DNA of 64,000 nucleotides, from positions 1 through 64,000 of the forward strand of contig NZ_JACHIG010000011.1 of assembly GCF_014203095.1 (NCBI RefSeq), read 5' to 3'. The DNA comes from Prosthecobacter vanneervenii. Lineage in GTDB: Bacteria; Verrucomicrobiota; Verrucomicrobiia; Verrucomicrobiales; Verrucomicrobiaceae. Positions 34,140 to 42,893 of this stretch are shown piece by piece; position 1 is the first letter of the stretch; every line of letters begins with the position of its first letter. Under the pieces are notes generated by a model. That model was not told the DNA's origin. It saw only the letters and a program-made list of their open reading frames with translations, and did no database searches. A program made the translations under genes and the position numbers.

Positions 34140-35168
34140 TTACGGCACCAGTTCCGCCATGGGCAACAGAATGATGACGAGCTTCTTGTCTTCGTATTTT
34201 TCCGCAGGCTGCGGCATGGCCCTGACATCCAAGGGGCGGCCGATGAGGGTGGCCAGCTGGGTGATGAAACCGGCGCGGGGGGATTTGTCGCCGCCGCCAA
34301 AGCTGAGTCTGGCATCGTCGTAAACGTGCATGAGGGCGCCGCCGTGCAGGACGATGGGGGAGGAGGCTGCGGGCTCGATGCCCTGGATGGAGACGAGCTC
34401 GGCGGTTTCGAGGCCCATCAGGGAGCCGGCGAAGAGCGGGGCGAGCTGGAGTGCGAGGTCGCCGGGATCTGTGCGGTCGAGGAGGGTGGCGTTGATAAGC
34501 GGGGTATCCGGGCTGCAAAGGCGGGGATATTTTTCGCGAACGAGCTTGTGAACTGCGAGCGCGGTGAACTTCATGGCCTCGGGAGTCCAGTGGCTGTCGT
34601 GGGAGTAGAAGACGGGTTTTTTGTCGCGGAGGGTCCAGAGAGGCTCCGTCATGTCGAGCACCTCGGCACCAGCGGCTTTGAGCGAGGCGAGCCTGCCGGC
34701 TTCGTCTTTCTGGCGAATGGGGTCCAGGTAACGGCCTGGGCGAAGCTGCTCGGGGTAGATGGTGGCGCGGTCCGGGATGGCGACGACGAGAAGCGGTGTC
34801 TGCTGCGCCTTGAGCTGAGAGGCGAGCTGGAGCAGGGAGGCGTGCAGGCCGCTGTCCGGGCGTCTGGCGTGGGTATGGCGGTCGAGCTCCGCATGGCTGA
34901 AGAGCCAGTCTTCCTTTCCGGCGAAGACACGGTTGTTGCCCTCGCCAAGAAGGTTGAGGAGCAGCCACTGCATGCCACTGCGGACGGTGGCGGCGGCGAG
35001 ATTGGTCCGGGAGGGGAGGAGAAAGGAAACGCCCTCAAAGAGCAGCGGCAGCGCCAGGAGCAGGGTGAAGACACGCAGCACATTCTGAACGGTGCGCGGG
35101 CTGAGCCGTGGGTCTGGCTCAGGCACGAAACCCTTGGGAGGAGAGACTTTGGCGGTGGGGGGCTTCAT
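34140..35168 (-). CDS. AlgJ/AlgX-like SGNH-hydrolase protein lacking the nucleophile
   Basis: A 342-residue protein, one N-terminal membrane anchor (VFTLLLALPLLFEGVSFLL) and an AlgJ/AlgX-type SGNH domain involved in polysaccharide O-acetylation. Family marks are GKEDWLFSHAELD, VVAIPDRATIYPEQLRPG and the DxHW motif in SHDSHWTPEAM. Where relatives have GDSF with the nucleophilic serine, this protein reads HGGALMHVYDD, so the serine seems absent. It starts at 35168, overlapping the MBOAT-like gene by ATGA. It is either inactive, or acts as a binding partner of the acetyltransferase. Confidence 0.8.
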   Translation of the reverse strand: MKPPTAKVSPPKGFVPEPDPRLSPRTVQNVLRVFTLLLALPLLFEGVSFLLPSRTNLAAATVRSGMQWLLLNLLGEGNNRVFAGKEDWLFSHAELDRHTHARRPDSGLHASLLQLASQLKAQQTPLLVVAIPDRATIYPEQLRPGRYLDPIRQKDEAGRLASLKAAGAEVLDMTEPLWTLRDKKPVFYSHDSHWTPEAMKFTALAVHKLVREKYPRLCSPDTPLINATLLDRTDPGDLALQLAPLFAGSLMGLETAELVSIQGIEPAASSPIVLHGGALMHVYDDARLSFGGGDKSPRAGFITQLATLIGRPLDVRAMPQPAEKYEDKKLVIILLPMAELVP

Positions 35169-35851
35169 GGCGTGGGTGAGGCGTGGGTCCACAGCATGGC
35201 GATGGCGAAAGCGAAGGTGAGGAGGCAGACGGTGGCCTTCCAGGGGGCGGCTACGCGGAGGAAATCGCGCGAGTGGGGCAGGCCGAAGAGGCAGGCCAGT
35301 CCCGCGATGATGGTGAGCACATGGAAGTCTGTGCGCACACGGGTCTGCTGCAGCAGGGTGGCGTAGGTCTGGCGCGGGGGCTGGTGCAGGGATTTGAGAT
35401 GGAGCCAGGCATCGTCCCACGAGCCGGTCTGCCAAAGGATAGCGAGCGGAGTGACCGCGAGGAGGAGCAGGAGCAGCCAGTGCGCTTTGTCTTTGGTGAG
35501 GCTGCGAAGGGAGAGAATTTCCTGAATGGAGTCCGGCACCGTGAAGCCGAACATGCCGCCGAGGCCGACGAGGATATCTCCCGCGCCGGTGCAGGCGAAG
35601 TGGAGACTAATCAGGGTGCCGAGAAAGCCCATCCAGGCGATGCTGGTGCCGAGGCTGTCGGGGCCGCCGTGGGCGACGATCACGGCAAGATGCCAGAGAG
35701 GAGCGACGAGAAGCACCCATTTGCCAATTCCGAGACAGAAGCGCAGCACGGCCTCGGCGAACTCGAGCTGAGCGGGGCGGGGCCTGACATACAGGCGAAC
35801 CGCCAATGCAAGGGGCAGCAGGATAAACAGCAGATGGTGGAGACTGGGCAC
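35165..35851 (-). CDS. Shortened AlgI-like MBOAT protein
   Basis: A 228-residue membrane protein with five to six segments. One stretch, FACTGAGDILVGLGGMFGF, closely follows the AlgI signature (FSGYSDMAIGLGRMFGF), and GSWDDAWLHLKSL resembles the end of the MBOAT fold. In AlgI the catalytic middle (with RRWH and a later conserved His) lies between these marks. It is missing here, and the protein is about half the normal 460-500 residues. It is the first gene of the operon, overlapped ATGA by the AlgJ-like gene. Divergent from the sulfatase gene, 96 bp away. Confidence 0.65.
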   Translation of the reverse strand: MPSLHHLLFILLPLALAVRLYVRPRPAQLEFAEAVLRFCLGIGKWVLLVAPLWHLAVIVAHGGPDSLGTSIAWMGFLGTLISLHFACTGAGDILVGLGGMFGFTVPDSIQEILSLRSLTKDKAHWLLLLLLAVTPLAILWQTGSWDDAWLHLKSLHQPPRQTYATLLQQTRVRTDFHVLTIIAGLACLFGLPHSRDFLRVAAPWKATVCLLTFAFAIAMLWTHASPTP

Positions 35852-35947
35852 GGAGTATGGAAATGGCGAAGGCTAGACGCGCGTCAATCGCGGAATCTTG
35901 GGAGCAATGGTGACAGTTTGAGGTGGGTGGCGTCGTTTGCGGCTGCC

Positions 35948-37369
35948 ATGCGCCCATTTCTAGCCCTCTTTCTGCTGATGACCCTGACCGCCACGGCGGT
36001 GGAGAAACCGAACATCATCTTCATCCTGGCCGATGACCTGGGCTGGGGAGATCTGGGGTGCTATGGCAACCGGATCATCCGTACGCCGAACTTGGACAAG
36101 ATGGCGCGGCAGGGGACGGTGTACACGCAGTTTTATGTGAACGCCTCGGTGTGCTCGCCGAGCCGCTGCGCTTTTTTTACCGGGCAGTATCCGTCGAGGC
36201 ATCGCATCCACGGGCACTATGCCACGCCGCAGCAGAATGAGGCGCGTGGCATGTCCAACTGGCTGGAGCCGCAGGTGCCGAACGCGGCGCGGCTGCTGAA
36301 GACGGCCGGGTATAAGACGGCACACATCGGGAAGTGGCATCTAGGCAATGCATCAGGCGGGCCGGAGATCGGCGCGTATGGTTTCGATTTTGTGGGGACC
36401 TCTGAGAAAGAAGGGGCGAATGGTCCGGCCGCGGATCCATACTTCCGCGCCAAGTCCACGGCGCTGTTTGTGGATGAGGCGATCAAGTTTATCGGAGAAG
36501 CGGGGGACAAGCCGTTTTACCTGCAGCTGTGGACGCTGGTGCCGCATGCGACGCTGAACCCGACGCCTGAGCAGATGAAGGCATATGCGCACCTGAGGGC
36601 GGGCGGGAAAGACTTTCCGCTGGCGGCTGCGATGGAGGTCTTTGCCGCGAGTGTGACGGACCTAGACACGCAGGTGGGGAGGCTGATGGCGGAGCTGGAG
36701 AAGATGGGCAAGGACAAGGACACGCTGATTCTTTTCAGCAGTGACAACGGGCCGGAGGACATCCACATCGGCAATGCAGGGCATAGCGGCGTGGGCAGCG
36801 CGGGGCCTTTCCGCGGACGCAAGCGCAGCCTGTATGAAGGAGGCATTCGGGTGCCGGGCATCATGCGCTGGCCGGGGAAGGTGCCTGCGGGACAGATCAA
36901 TGACAAGGCGGTGCTGGCCGGCGTGGACTGGCTGCCGACGATCTGCAAGATCGCAGGGGTGCAAATACCTGAAGGGCATATGCTGGACGGGGAGAATGTG
37001 AGCGACGTGATGACGGGGGGCGAGCGCCCGCGTGGCAAGCCACTGATGTGGGAGTGGCGGTTTAACATTGCGGGCGAACCGTTTCACCACAGCCCGGAGC
37101 TGGCGATCCGCGAAGGAGACTGGAAGCTGCTGATGAACCCTGACCGGAGCCGCGTGGAGCTGTATGACGTGACGAAGGACCTGACGCAGCTGAACAATGT
37201 GGCCGAGCATCATCCTGAGGTGGTGGAAAAGCTGGCAGGGCAGGTGGCTGCGTGGGCCAAAACGCTGCCGGAAGGGCCGCATGACCCTACCGCCGGAAAG
37301 ATGCACGCGGGCATGCCAGGGGATCCGCCGCGCGGGCAGGGAAAGAAGAAAAATGAGCCAGCGAAGTGA
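35948..37369 (+). CDS. Exported formylglycine-dependent sulfatase
   Basis: A 473-residue arylsulfatase-type enzyme with a signal peptide (MRPFLALFLLMTLTATAVE). The sulfatase fold has the first metal motif IIFILADDLGWGDLGCYGN, the modification site C69-S-P-S-R (NASVCSPSRCAFFTG, Cys to formylglycine), HIGKWHLG and the later metal site SSDNGPEDIHIG. It should hydrolyse sulfate esters of polysaccharides in the periplasm or outside the cell. It depends on an FGE-type modifying enzyme, which is not in the window. The DUF1501 gene follows 27 bp on, so they are probably co-expressed. Confidence 0.95.
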   Translation: MRPFLALFLLMTLTATAVEKPNIIFILADDLGWGDLGCYGNRIIRTPNLDKMARQGTVYTQFYVNASVCSPSRCAFFTGQYPSRHRIHGHYATPQQNEARGMSNWLEPQVPNAARLLKTAGYKTAHIGKWHLGNASGGPEIGAYGFDFVGTSEKEGANGPAADPYFRAKSTALFVDEAIKFIGEAGDKPFYLQLWTLVPHATLNPTPEQMKAYAHLRAGGKDFPLAAAMEVFAASVTDLDTQVGRLMAELEKMGKDKDTLILFSSDNGPEDIHIGNAGHSGVGSAGPFRGRKRSLYEGGIRVPGIMRWPGKVPAGQINDKAVLAGVDWLPTICKIAGVQIPEGHMLDGENVSDVMTGGERPRGKPLMWEWRFNIAGEPFHHSPELAIREGDWKLLMNPDRSRVELYDVTKDLTQLNNVAEHHPEVVEKLAGQVAAWAKTLPEGPHDPTAGKMHAGMPGDPPRGQGKKKNEPAK

Positions 37370-37396
37370 TTCTGGGAGCGTTTTACTGGTACTGCC

Positions 37397-38851
37397 ATGC
37401 ACGATTTTGATCCCTCCCTGCCCGAGCACCTGGTGCGCCGTGATTTCCTGAAGAAACTGGCGGCGGCCAGCACTGCGGCGTGGATGACCGGCGAGCCCAG
37501 AGCGATCTGGGCGAAGTCTGGCGACAAGGTGACGCACCCACCCGCGAAGGCGGATGCGTGCATCCTGCTGTGGATGGCGGGCGGCATGGCGGCGCCGGAC
37601 ACCTTTGACCCGAAGGGGTACCTGCCGTTTGAGAAGGGGCTGGAGGTGAAGCGGATGCTGAGCACGTTTCCGGCAATCAACACGAGCGTGGACGGGATCA
37701 AGATCTGCCAGGGGCTGGAAAACATCGCGCAGGTGATGGACCGTGCGACGCTGATCCGAAGCGCGGTGCAGCCGGATCTGGGGAGCATTTTGCACTCGCG
37801 GCATCAGTACCACTGGCACACGGGCTATGTGCCGCCGCAGACGGTGGCATGCCCGCACATCGGCGCATGGATGGCGAAGGTGCTGGGGCCGCGCAATCCG
37901 GTGATGCCTGCGTTTATCAACATCGGCCAGCGTCTGGAAGGTGTGGGCGAAAGCGAGGAGCTGAAGGCTTTTACCACAGCGGGATTTTTTGGCAGTGAGT
38001 TTGGGCCGATGAACCTGCCGTTTCCGGAGGAGGCGGCGCAGAGTGTGAAGCCGCCGAAGGGGATGGATGCGAACCGTTTTGCGAATCGTGACCGGCTTTT
38101 CCGAAAGCTGGTGGACCAGAGCCCGCAGCGCGAGTTTATGAGCGACTACCAGCAGGAGTCGATGCTGCGCAGCATGGACAATGCGTACCGCCTGCTGAGC
38201 GCGAAGGAGAGGGAGGCCTTTGACATCACGCTGGAGCCGAAGGAGAGCTATGCGAAGTATGACACGGGGCGCTTTGGGCGCGGGTGCCTGCTGGCAAGGA
38301 GGCTGGTGGAAGCGGGGACGCGCTTTGTGGAGGTGACGACGGAGTATGTGCCGTTTTTTCAATGGGACACGCACAAGGACGGCCACACGACGGTGGAGGC
38401 GATGCACAAGGAGATCGACATGCCCATCGCGCAGCTAGTGCGCGACCTGGAGGCCAAGGGGCTGCTGGACCGGACGCTGATCATCATCGCGAGCGAGTTC
38501 AGCCGTGATGCGCTGATGGAGGGCAAGCCGGGATCGAATGCGAACGACCAGACGACCTTCAAGGTGGACACACTGAGCGAGATGAAGCACTACGGGCTGC
38601 ACCGCCATTTTACCGGAGGGACAAGCGTGGTGATGTTTGGCGGCGGAGTGAAGAAGGGACACCTGTATGGAGAGACGGCTGACGAGAGACCGCTGATCGC
38701 GACGAAGAATCCGGTGAGCGTGATGGACCTGCATGCGACGATCATGACGGCGATGGGCATCAGCCCGAAGACGGAATTTGAGATCGAGGGACGGCCCTTC
38801 TACGTGACAGAAGACGGGAAGGGGAAGGCGGTGACGGAAATCTTTGGGTAA
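37397..38851 (+). CDS. Tat-exported DUF1501 protein
   Basis: A 484-residue DUF1501 protein. The Tat signal reads RRDFLKKLAAASTAAW near residue 14. The fold is alkaline-phosphatase/sulfatase-like, with the characteristic stretches ILLWMAGGMAAPDTFDPKGY, LHSRHQYHWHTGYVP, RGCLLARRLVEAGTRFVEV and a C-terminal VSVMDLHATIMTAMGI. DUF1501 proteins usually pair with DUF1549/DUF1553 (PSD1) proteins in Planctomycetota and Verrucomicrobiota; here the partner is a sulfatase. Enzymatic function is unknown. Its 3' end is repeated as a short scar at 39895-39912. Confidence 0.9.
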   Translation: MHDFDPSLPEHLVRRDFLKKLAAASTAAWMTGEPRAIWAKSGDKVTHPPAKADACILLWMAGGMAAPDTFDPKGYLPFEKGLEVKRMLSTFPAINTSVDGIKICQGLENIAQVMDRATLIRSAVQPDLGSILHSRHQYHWHTGYVPPQTVACPHIGAWMAKVLGPRNPVMPAFINIGQRLEGVGESEELKAFTTAGFFGSEFGPMNLPFPEEAAQSVKPPKGMDANRFANRDRLFRKLVDQSPQREFMSDYQQESMLRSMDNAYRLLSAKEREAFDITLEPKESYAKYDTGRFGRGCLLARRLVEAGTRFVEVTTEYVPFFQWDTHKDGHTTVEAMHKEIDMPIAQLVRDLEAKGLLDRTLIIIASEFSRDALMEGKPGSNANDQTTFKVDTLSEMKHYGLHRHFTGGTSVVMFGGGVKKGHLYGETADERPLIATKNPVSVMDLHATIMTAMGISPKTEFEIEGRPFYVTEDGKGKAVTEIFG

Positions 38852-38896
38852 AAAGATTGGTGGCAGGGACTGCGTCCGTTTAGGCTGCCCACGTTC

Positions 38897-39844
38897 ATGA
38901 AAGCCTACCGTCTTCTCTGCCTCGGGGTCACGACATTTGTCCTGGCCATTTCCACCATGCTGCGCGCGGCTGAGGCCGATGCTGAATGGAAGAAGGTTGC
39001 CGACATCATGGAAAGCATCCGCAATCTCAAGGAGGACCCGCAGACGAGTGATGCCGCGCGCTTGACGCTGAAGAAAAGCCTGATGGATTTTGATGCGGCG
39101 TATGAGGCTGCCATGAAGGCTGCTCCTGCGAACCCCGAACGCTGGGATGTGGCTTTGTTTGCCGCGATGCTTGGGCGTCTGCGAGCTCTGGCGGGCGTGA
39201 CTGCGCCAGCAAGGGAGGCCATCAGTCTGGAGGAAATAACGAAAGCGCCGGATGCGAAGCCAGAGACGAGATCTCAAGCGAGCCTGACGCAAGTAATGCT
39301 GGCCTCAGACTCCGCTCTCGCTCCAGGCGGAGACACAGCAGCCTGGATTGCCCAAGCTGAAAAGCATCTGAAGAATTATCCTGCGGAAAAGCTGAACAAG
39401 ATGGTGCAGGACAGGCTCGCGGAGGTCAGCTTCCGGACCAAGCCGCTGGAGCTGAAGTTTACGGCATTGGATGGTCGTGTGGTGGATGTGAGCAAGCTGC
39501 AGGGCAAGGTGGTGCTGATCGATTTTTGGGCCACATGGTGCGGGCCGTGCGTGGAAGAGCTGCCGAAGGTGATCAAGCTCTACCAAGAGCTGCACGAAAA
39601 AGGCTTTGAGGTGGTGGGCATCTCACTGGACCAGGACAAGGCGGAGCTGGAGGCCTTTTTGAAGGAGAAGGGCATGGAGTGGCCGCAGTATTTTGACGGT
39701 AAAGGCGCGGAGAATGAGCTTTTCGTGAAATACAAACTCGAGTCCATCCCGACGGCGTGGCTGCTGAACAAGAAGGGCGTGGTGGCAAGCAAGACCGCCT
39801 TTGAAGGGCTGGAGGAGCAGGTGAAGAAGCTGCTGGCGGAGTAG
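38897..39844 (+). CDS. TlpA-type thioredoxin, tandem copy 1
   Basis: A 315-residue exported protein. After the signal peptide (residues 1-26) comes a helical N-terminal domain of about 150 residues, then a TlpA/ResA-like thioredoxin fold with ATWCGPCVEELPKVIKLYQE. The WCGPC motif is the redox site. It likely reduces or isomerises disulfides of exported proteins. A close paralogue follows directly (39959-40918). The two share the same leader sequence nearly unchanged, so the duplication is recent. Confidence 0.92.
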   Translation: MKAYRLLCLGVTTFVLAISTMLRAAEADAEWKKVADIMESIRNLKEDPQTSDAARLTLKKSLMDFDAAYEAAMKAAPANPERWDVALFAAMLGRLRALAGVTAPAREAISLEEITKAPDAKPETRSQASLTQVMLASDSALAPGGDTAAWIAQAEKHLKNYPAEKLNKMVQDRLAEVSFRTKPLELKFTALDGRVVDVSKLQGKVVLIDFWATWCGPCVEELPKVIKLYQELHEKGFEVVGISLDQDKAELEAFLKEKGMEWPQYFDGKGAENELFVKYKLESIPTAWLLNKKGVVASKTAFEGLEEQVKKLLAE

Positions 39845-39894
39845 AGTGGCGTGGCCTCGCGGGGTGAGTGATCCGCACCGAGGTGCAGGTGTAT

Positions 39895-39958
39895 GATGGA
39901 AATCTTTGCGTAAAAAGATTGGTGCGGGGGATTGCGTCCGTTTAGGCTGATCAACTTC
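39895..39958 (+). repeat. Duplication scar between tlpA copies
   Basis: These bases repeat 38833-38896, which include the last codons and stop of the DUF1501 gene (GGAAATCTTTGCGTAAAAAG against GGAAATCTTTGGGTAAAAAG) and the leader of tlpA copy 1. The duplicated unit therefore began inside the DUF1501 gene. Confidence 0.85.
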
Positions 39959-40918
39959 ATGAAAGCCCGCCATCTTCTCTGCCTCGGGGTCACGACATTT
40001 GTCCTGGCCGTTACTTCTTCAATGCGTGCTGCCGACGGCGATGCCGAATGGCAGAAGGTCAATGAGATCGTGGAGGGGGTGAAAAACCCGAAGGAGAAGC
40101 CCAAGACGCGTGAAGAAGCGATCGGGATGCTGAAGAAGGGGATCACGGAATTTGATGCCGCATACGCTGCTGCGCTGAAAGCGGGGCCGTCCAACGCGGC
40201 GCGCTGGGATGCGGCACTGTTTGAAGCGATGACGGGGCGTGTGCGTGAGGTGGCTGGCATTCCTGCACCTGCCAAGCCGGCGATCAGCCTGGACGACATT
40301 GTGAAGGCGGCGGATGCCAAGGCGGAAACCAAATCCCAGGCGAGCCTGGTGAGTGTGATGGAATCTGCGGAAGCCGCCGAGGCTCCCGGGGGTGACCTGG
40401 CCGCATGGACTGCGAAAGCGGAGAAGCATCTGAAAGATTTCCCGGATGAGAAGATGAACCAGATGGTGGAGGGCAAGCTGAAGAGCATCAAGGCGAGCGC
40501 CGACCTCAAGACCAAGCCGCTGGAGCTCAAGTTTACCGCCGTGGACGGACGTGAGGTGGATGTGAGCAAGCTGCAGGGCAAGGTGGTGCTGGTGGACTTC
40601 TGGGCCACATGGTGCGGACCGTGCGTGGCGGAGCTGCCGAACGTGATCAAGGCCTACAAGGAACTGCATGCCAAGGGCTTTGAAATCGTGGGCATCTCTC
40701 TGGACCAAGACAAAGCGGAGCTGGAAGGCTTTGTGAAGGAGAAGGGCATGGAGTGGCCGCAGTATTTTGACGGTAAGGGCTGGCAGAATGAGATCGCCAG
40801 CAAGTATGGCATCCAGTCGATTCCGGCGATGTGGCTGCTGAACAAAAAGGGCATGGTGGTGAGCACGGATGCGCGCGGTCATCTGGAAGAGGCGGTGACG
40901 AAGCTGCTGGCGGAGTGA
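39959..40918 (+). CDS. TlpA-type thioredoxin, tandem copy 2
   Basis: A 319-residue paralogue of the upstream gene with the same order: signal peptide, helical N-terminal domain and TlpA thioredoxin fold (ATWCGPCVAELPNVIKAYKE). The C-terminal half is strongly conserved between copies (YFDGKG, LLNKKG); the N-terminal domain has diverged more. The ATG at 39959 matches copy 1 exactly; the longer frame to 39932 uses the repeated leader. The CocE-type hydrolase starts 4 bp after its stop. Confidence 0.92.
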   Translation: MKARHLLCLGVTTFVLAVTSSMRAADGDAEWQKVNEIVEGVKNPKEKPKTREEAIGMLKKGITEFDAAYAAALKAGPSNAARWDAALFEAMTGRVREVAGIPAPAKPAISLDDIVKAADAKAETKSQASLVSVMESAEAAEAPGGDLAAWTAKAEKHLKDFPDEKMNQMVEGKLKSIKASADLKTKPLELKFTAVDGREVDVSKLQGKVVLVDFWATWCGPCVAELPNVIKAYKELHAKGFEIVGISLDQDKAELEGFVKEKGMEWPQYFDGKGWQNEIASKYGIQSIPAMWLLNKKGMVVSTDARGHLEEAVTKLLAE

Positions 40919-40922
40919 TTTT

Positions 40923-42770
40923 ATGAGACGTCAGCGATTGATCCTGACGGTCCTTTGCGCCGTCTCCTGGCTGCCTATGCAGGCGCAGGAGACGGGGGTG
41001 AAGGTGGAGAAGAACGTCATGGTGCCGATGCATGATGGCGTGAAGCTGGCGACGGATGTGTATCTGCCAGAAGGGAGGACCGAGAAGCTGCCGGTGGTGC
41101 TGACGCGCACGCCTTACAACAAGGACGGAGCGAAGAGCTATGGCGAGTACTTCGCCAAGCATGGGTATGTGTTTGTGGCGCAGGACACGCGCGGGCGCTA
41201 TGCCAGCGAGGGCGTGTGGCACTGGATGACGGATGATGGCGTGGATGGGACGGACTGCGCCGCGTGGATAGCCGCGCAGCCGTGGGCGAACGGGAAGATC
41301 GGGATGGTGGGCACGTCGTACGTAGGCGGCACGCAGCATGCGATGGCGCTGGCGAAGGTGCCGGAGCTGACAACGGTGATCCCGGTGGATGCGGTGTCGA
41401 ACATGGGACTGCAGAGCATGAGGAATGCGGGGGCGTTTGAGATGCGCTTCTGGAACTGGATCATGCTCAATGCGGGCAAGGGCAGCAATGCGGCGCTGAA
41501 CCCGGCGACACAGGTGGAGCTGAAAGAGATGGCGGATCATCGGTGGGACTACCTGTCTCTGCTGCCGCTGCGTCCGGGCTGCACGCCGCTGAAGCTGGCG
41601 CCGGAGTATGAGGACTGGCTGATCCAGGCGATGAGGCATGGCAAGGACGATGACTTTTGGGCGCAGAACAACATCCTGGCTGATCCGAAGCGCTACAAAG
41701 ACATGCCGGTGTATCTGGTGGGAGGGTGGTATGACTCGTGGGCGGGGAACACGTCAGCGAATTTTCAGGCGCTGAGCAAGGCGCTCAAAAGTGATGTTTA
41801 CCTGATCATGGGGCCGTGGATTCACGGCGCGCAGAACAAGTCGGCGCACGGGCAGGTGGAGTTTGGAGCGGAGGCGGCGATCGCTGACCAGCTGGCGTGG
41901 CGCAAGGAGTGGTTTGACCACTGGATGAAGGGGCTGGACAACAGCGTGGGCAAGGCCGCGCCCTTTGCGAAGAAGGTGCGCATCTTCGTGATGGGCACGG
42001 GTGATGGCAGCAAGACGAAGGATGGGCTGCTGAATCATGGCGGGCAGTGGCGTGATGAGGATGAGTGGCCGCTGGCGCGGGCGAAGGTGACTCCGTTTTA
42101 CCTGCATCCGGAAGGGGTGCTGAGCGATGGGAAGCCGAAGTTGGAAGTGGCGGCGCAGAGTTATGCGTTTGATCCGAAGAATCCGGTGCCGACGCTGGGT
42201 GGGAATATCTCGTCAGGCGATGGCATCATGCAGCAGGGGGCGTGGGATCAGCGTGGGAATGACAAGTTCTGGAACTGGACGAAGCCCATCCCGCTCTCGG
42301 CGCGCAATGATGTGCTGGTGTTTCAGACGGCACCGCTGGCGGAGGACACGGAAGTGACAGGGGAGATGGAGGTGAAGCTGTGGATTTCGTCGTCAGCCGT
42401 GGACACGGATTTCACCGCCAAGCTGGTGGATGTGTATCCGCCGAGCGCCGACTGGCCGCATGGCTTTGACCTGAACCTGACAGACGGGATCATGCGGGCG
42501 CGGTTTCGTGATTCGCTGAAGGAGGAGAAGCTGATGCAGCCAGGGAAGGTGTATCCCATCACGATCAAGCTTTACCCGACGAGCAATGTGTTCAAGAAGG
42601 GGCACCGGATTCGGGTGGACATCAGCAGCAGCAATTTTCCACGCTTTGATGTGAATCCGAACACGGGTGAGCCGCTGCAGCAGCATCGGAGGACGGTGAT
42701 CGCGACGAACACGGTGCATCATGACCGGGAGCATCCGTCGCAGATTGTGCTGCCGGTGGTGGGCAGGTAG
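40923..42770 (+). CDS. Exported CocE/NonD-type hydrolase
   Basis: A 615-residue alpha/beta-hydrolase of the X-Pro dipeptidyl-peptidase/CocE family. The signal peptide ends near AQETG. The nucleophile elbow is GTSYVGGTQHAMAL (Ser near residue 132), with family signatures DGVKLATDVYLPEG, TRTPYNKDG and DTRGRYASEGVW. The jelly-roll C-terminal domain begins near residue 340 (VTPFYLHPEGVL). Members hydrolyse acyl or ester substrates. It is the last gene of the sulfatase-to-hydrolase run. Confidence 0.9.
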   Translation: MRRQRLILTVLCAVSWLPMQAQETGVKVEKNVMVPMHDGVKLATDVYLPEGRTEKLPVVLTRTPYNKDGAKSYGEYFAKHGYVFVAQDTRGRYASEGVWHWMTDDGVDGTDCAAWIAAQPWANGKIGMVGTSYVGGTQHAMALAKVPELTTVIPVDAVSNMGLQSMRNAGAFEMRFWNWIMLNAGKGSNAALNPATQVELKEMADHRWDYLSLLPLRPGCTPLKLAPEYEDWLIQAMRHGKDDDFWAQNNILADPKRYKDMPVYLVGGWYDSWAGNTSANFQALSKALKSDVYLIMGPWIHGAQNKSAHGQVEFGAEAAIADQLAWRKEWFDHWMKGLDNSVGKAAPFAKKVRIFVMGTGDGSKTKDGLLNHGGQWRDEDEWPLARAKVTPFYLHPEGVLSDGKPKLEVAAQSYAFDPKNPVPTLGGNISSGDGIMQQGAWDQRGNDKFWNWTKPIPLSARNDVLVFQTAPLAEDTEVTGEMEVKLWISSSAVDTDFTAKLVDVYPPSADWPHGFDLNLTDGIMRARFRDSLKEEKLMQPGKVYPITIKLYPTSNVFKKGHRIRVDISSSNFPRFDVNPNTGEPLQQHRRTVIATNTVHHDREHPSQIVLPVVGR

Positions 42771-42821
42771 GGGGGATGGCGTCGGTAAGCGGGGCGGTGC
42801 TCTAGATGGCCCCTCACCCGG

Positions 42822-42871
42822 CCTCTCCCCATAGACGTCGTGGGCTTTGCCGTGTCCTCGGTGGGGAGAGG
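42822..42871. terminator. Long hairpin between convergent genes
   Basis: CCTCTCCCCA (42822-42831) pairs perfectly with TGGGGAGAGG (42862-42871) over a 30-base loop. The sequence CCCCTCACCCGGCCTCTCCC around it is a very common intergenic palindrome in bacterial genomes. It lies between two convergent genes and may serve both as a weak terminator. There is no T-run. Confidence 0.4.
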
Positions 42872-42893
42872 GGATGGCTTTGGTGCGATAGAG

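Noticed and set aside
36662-38407. 581-codon minus-strand frame
   Set aside because: Antisense to the sulfatase and DUF1501 genes; same composition effect.
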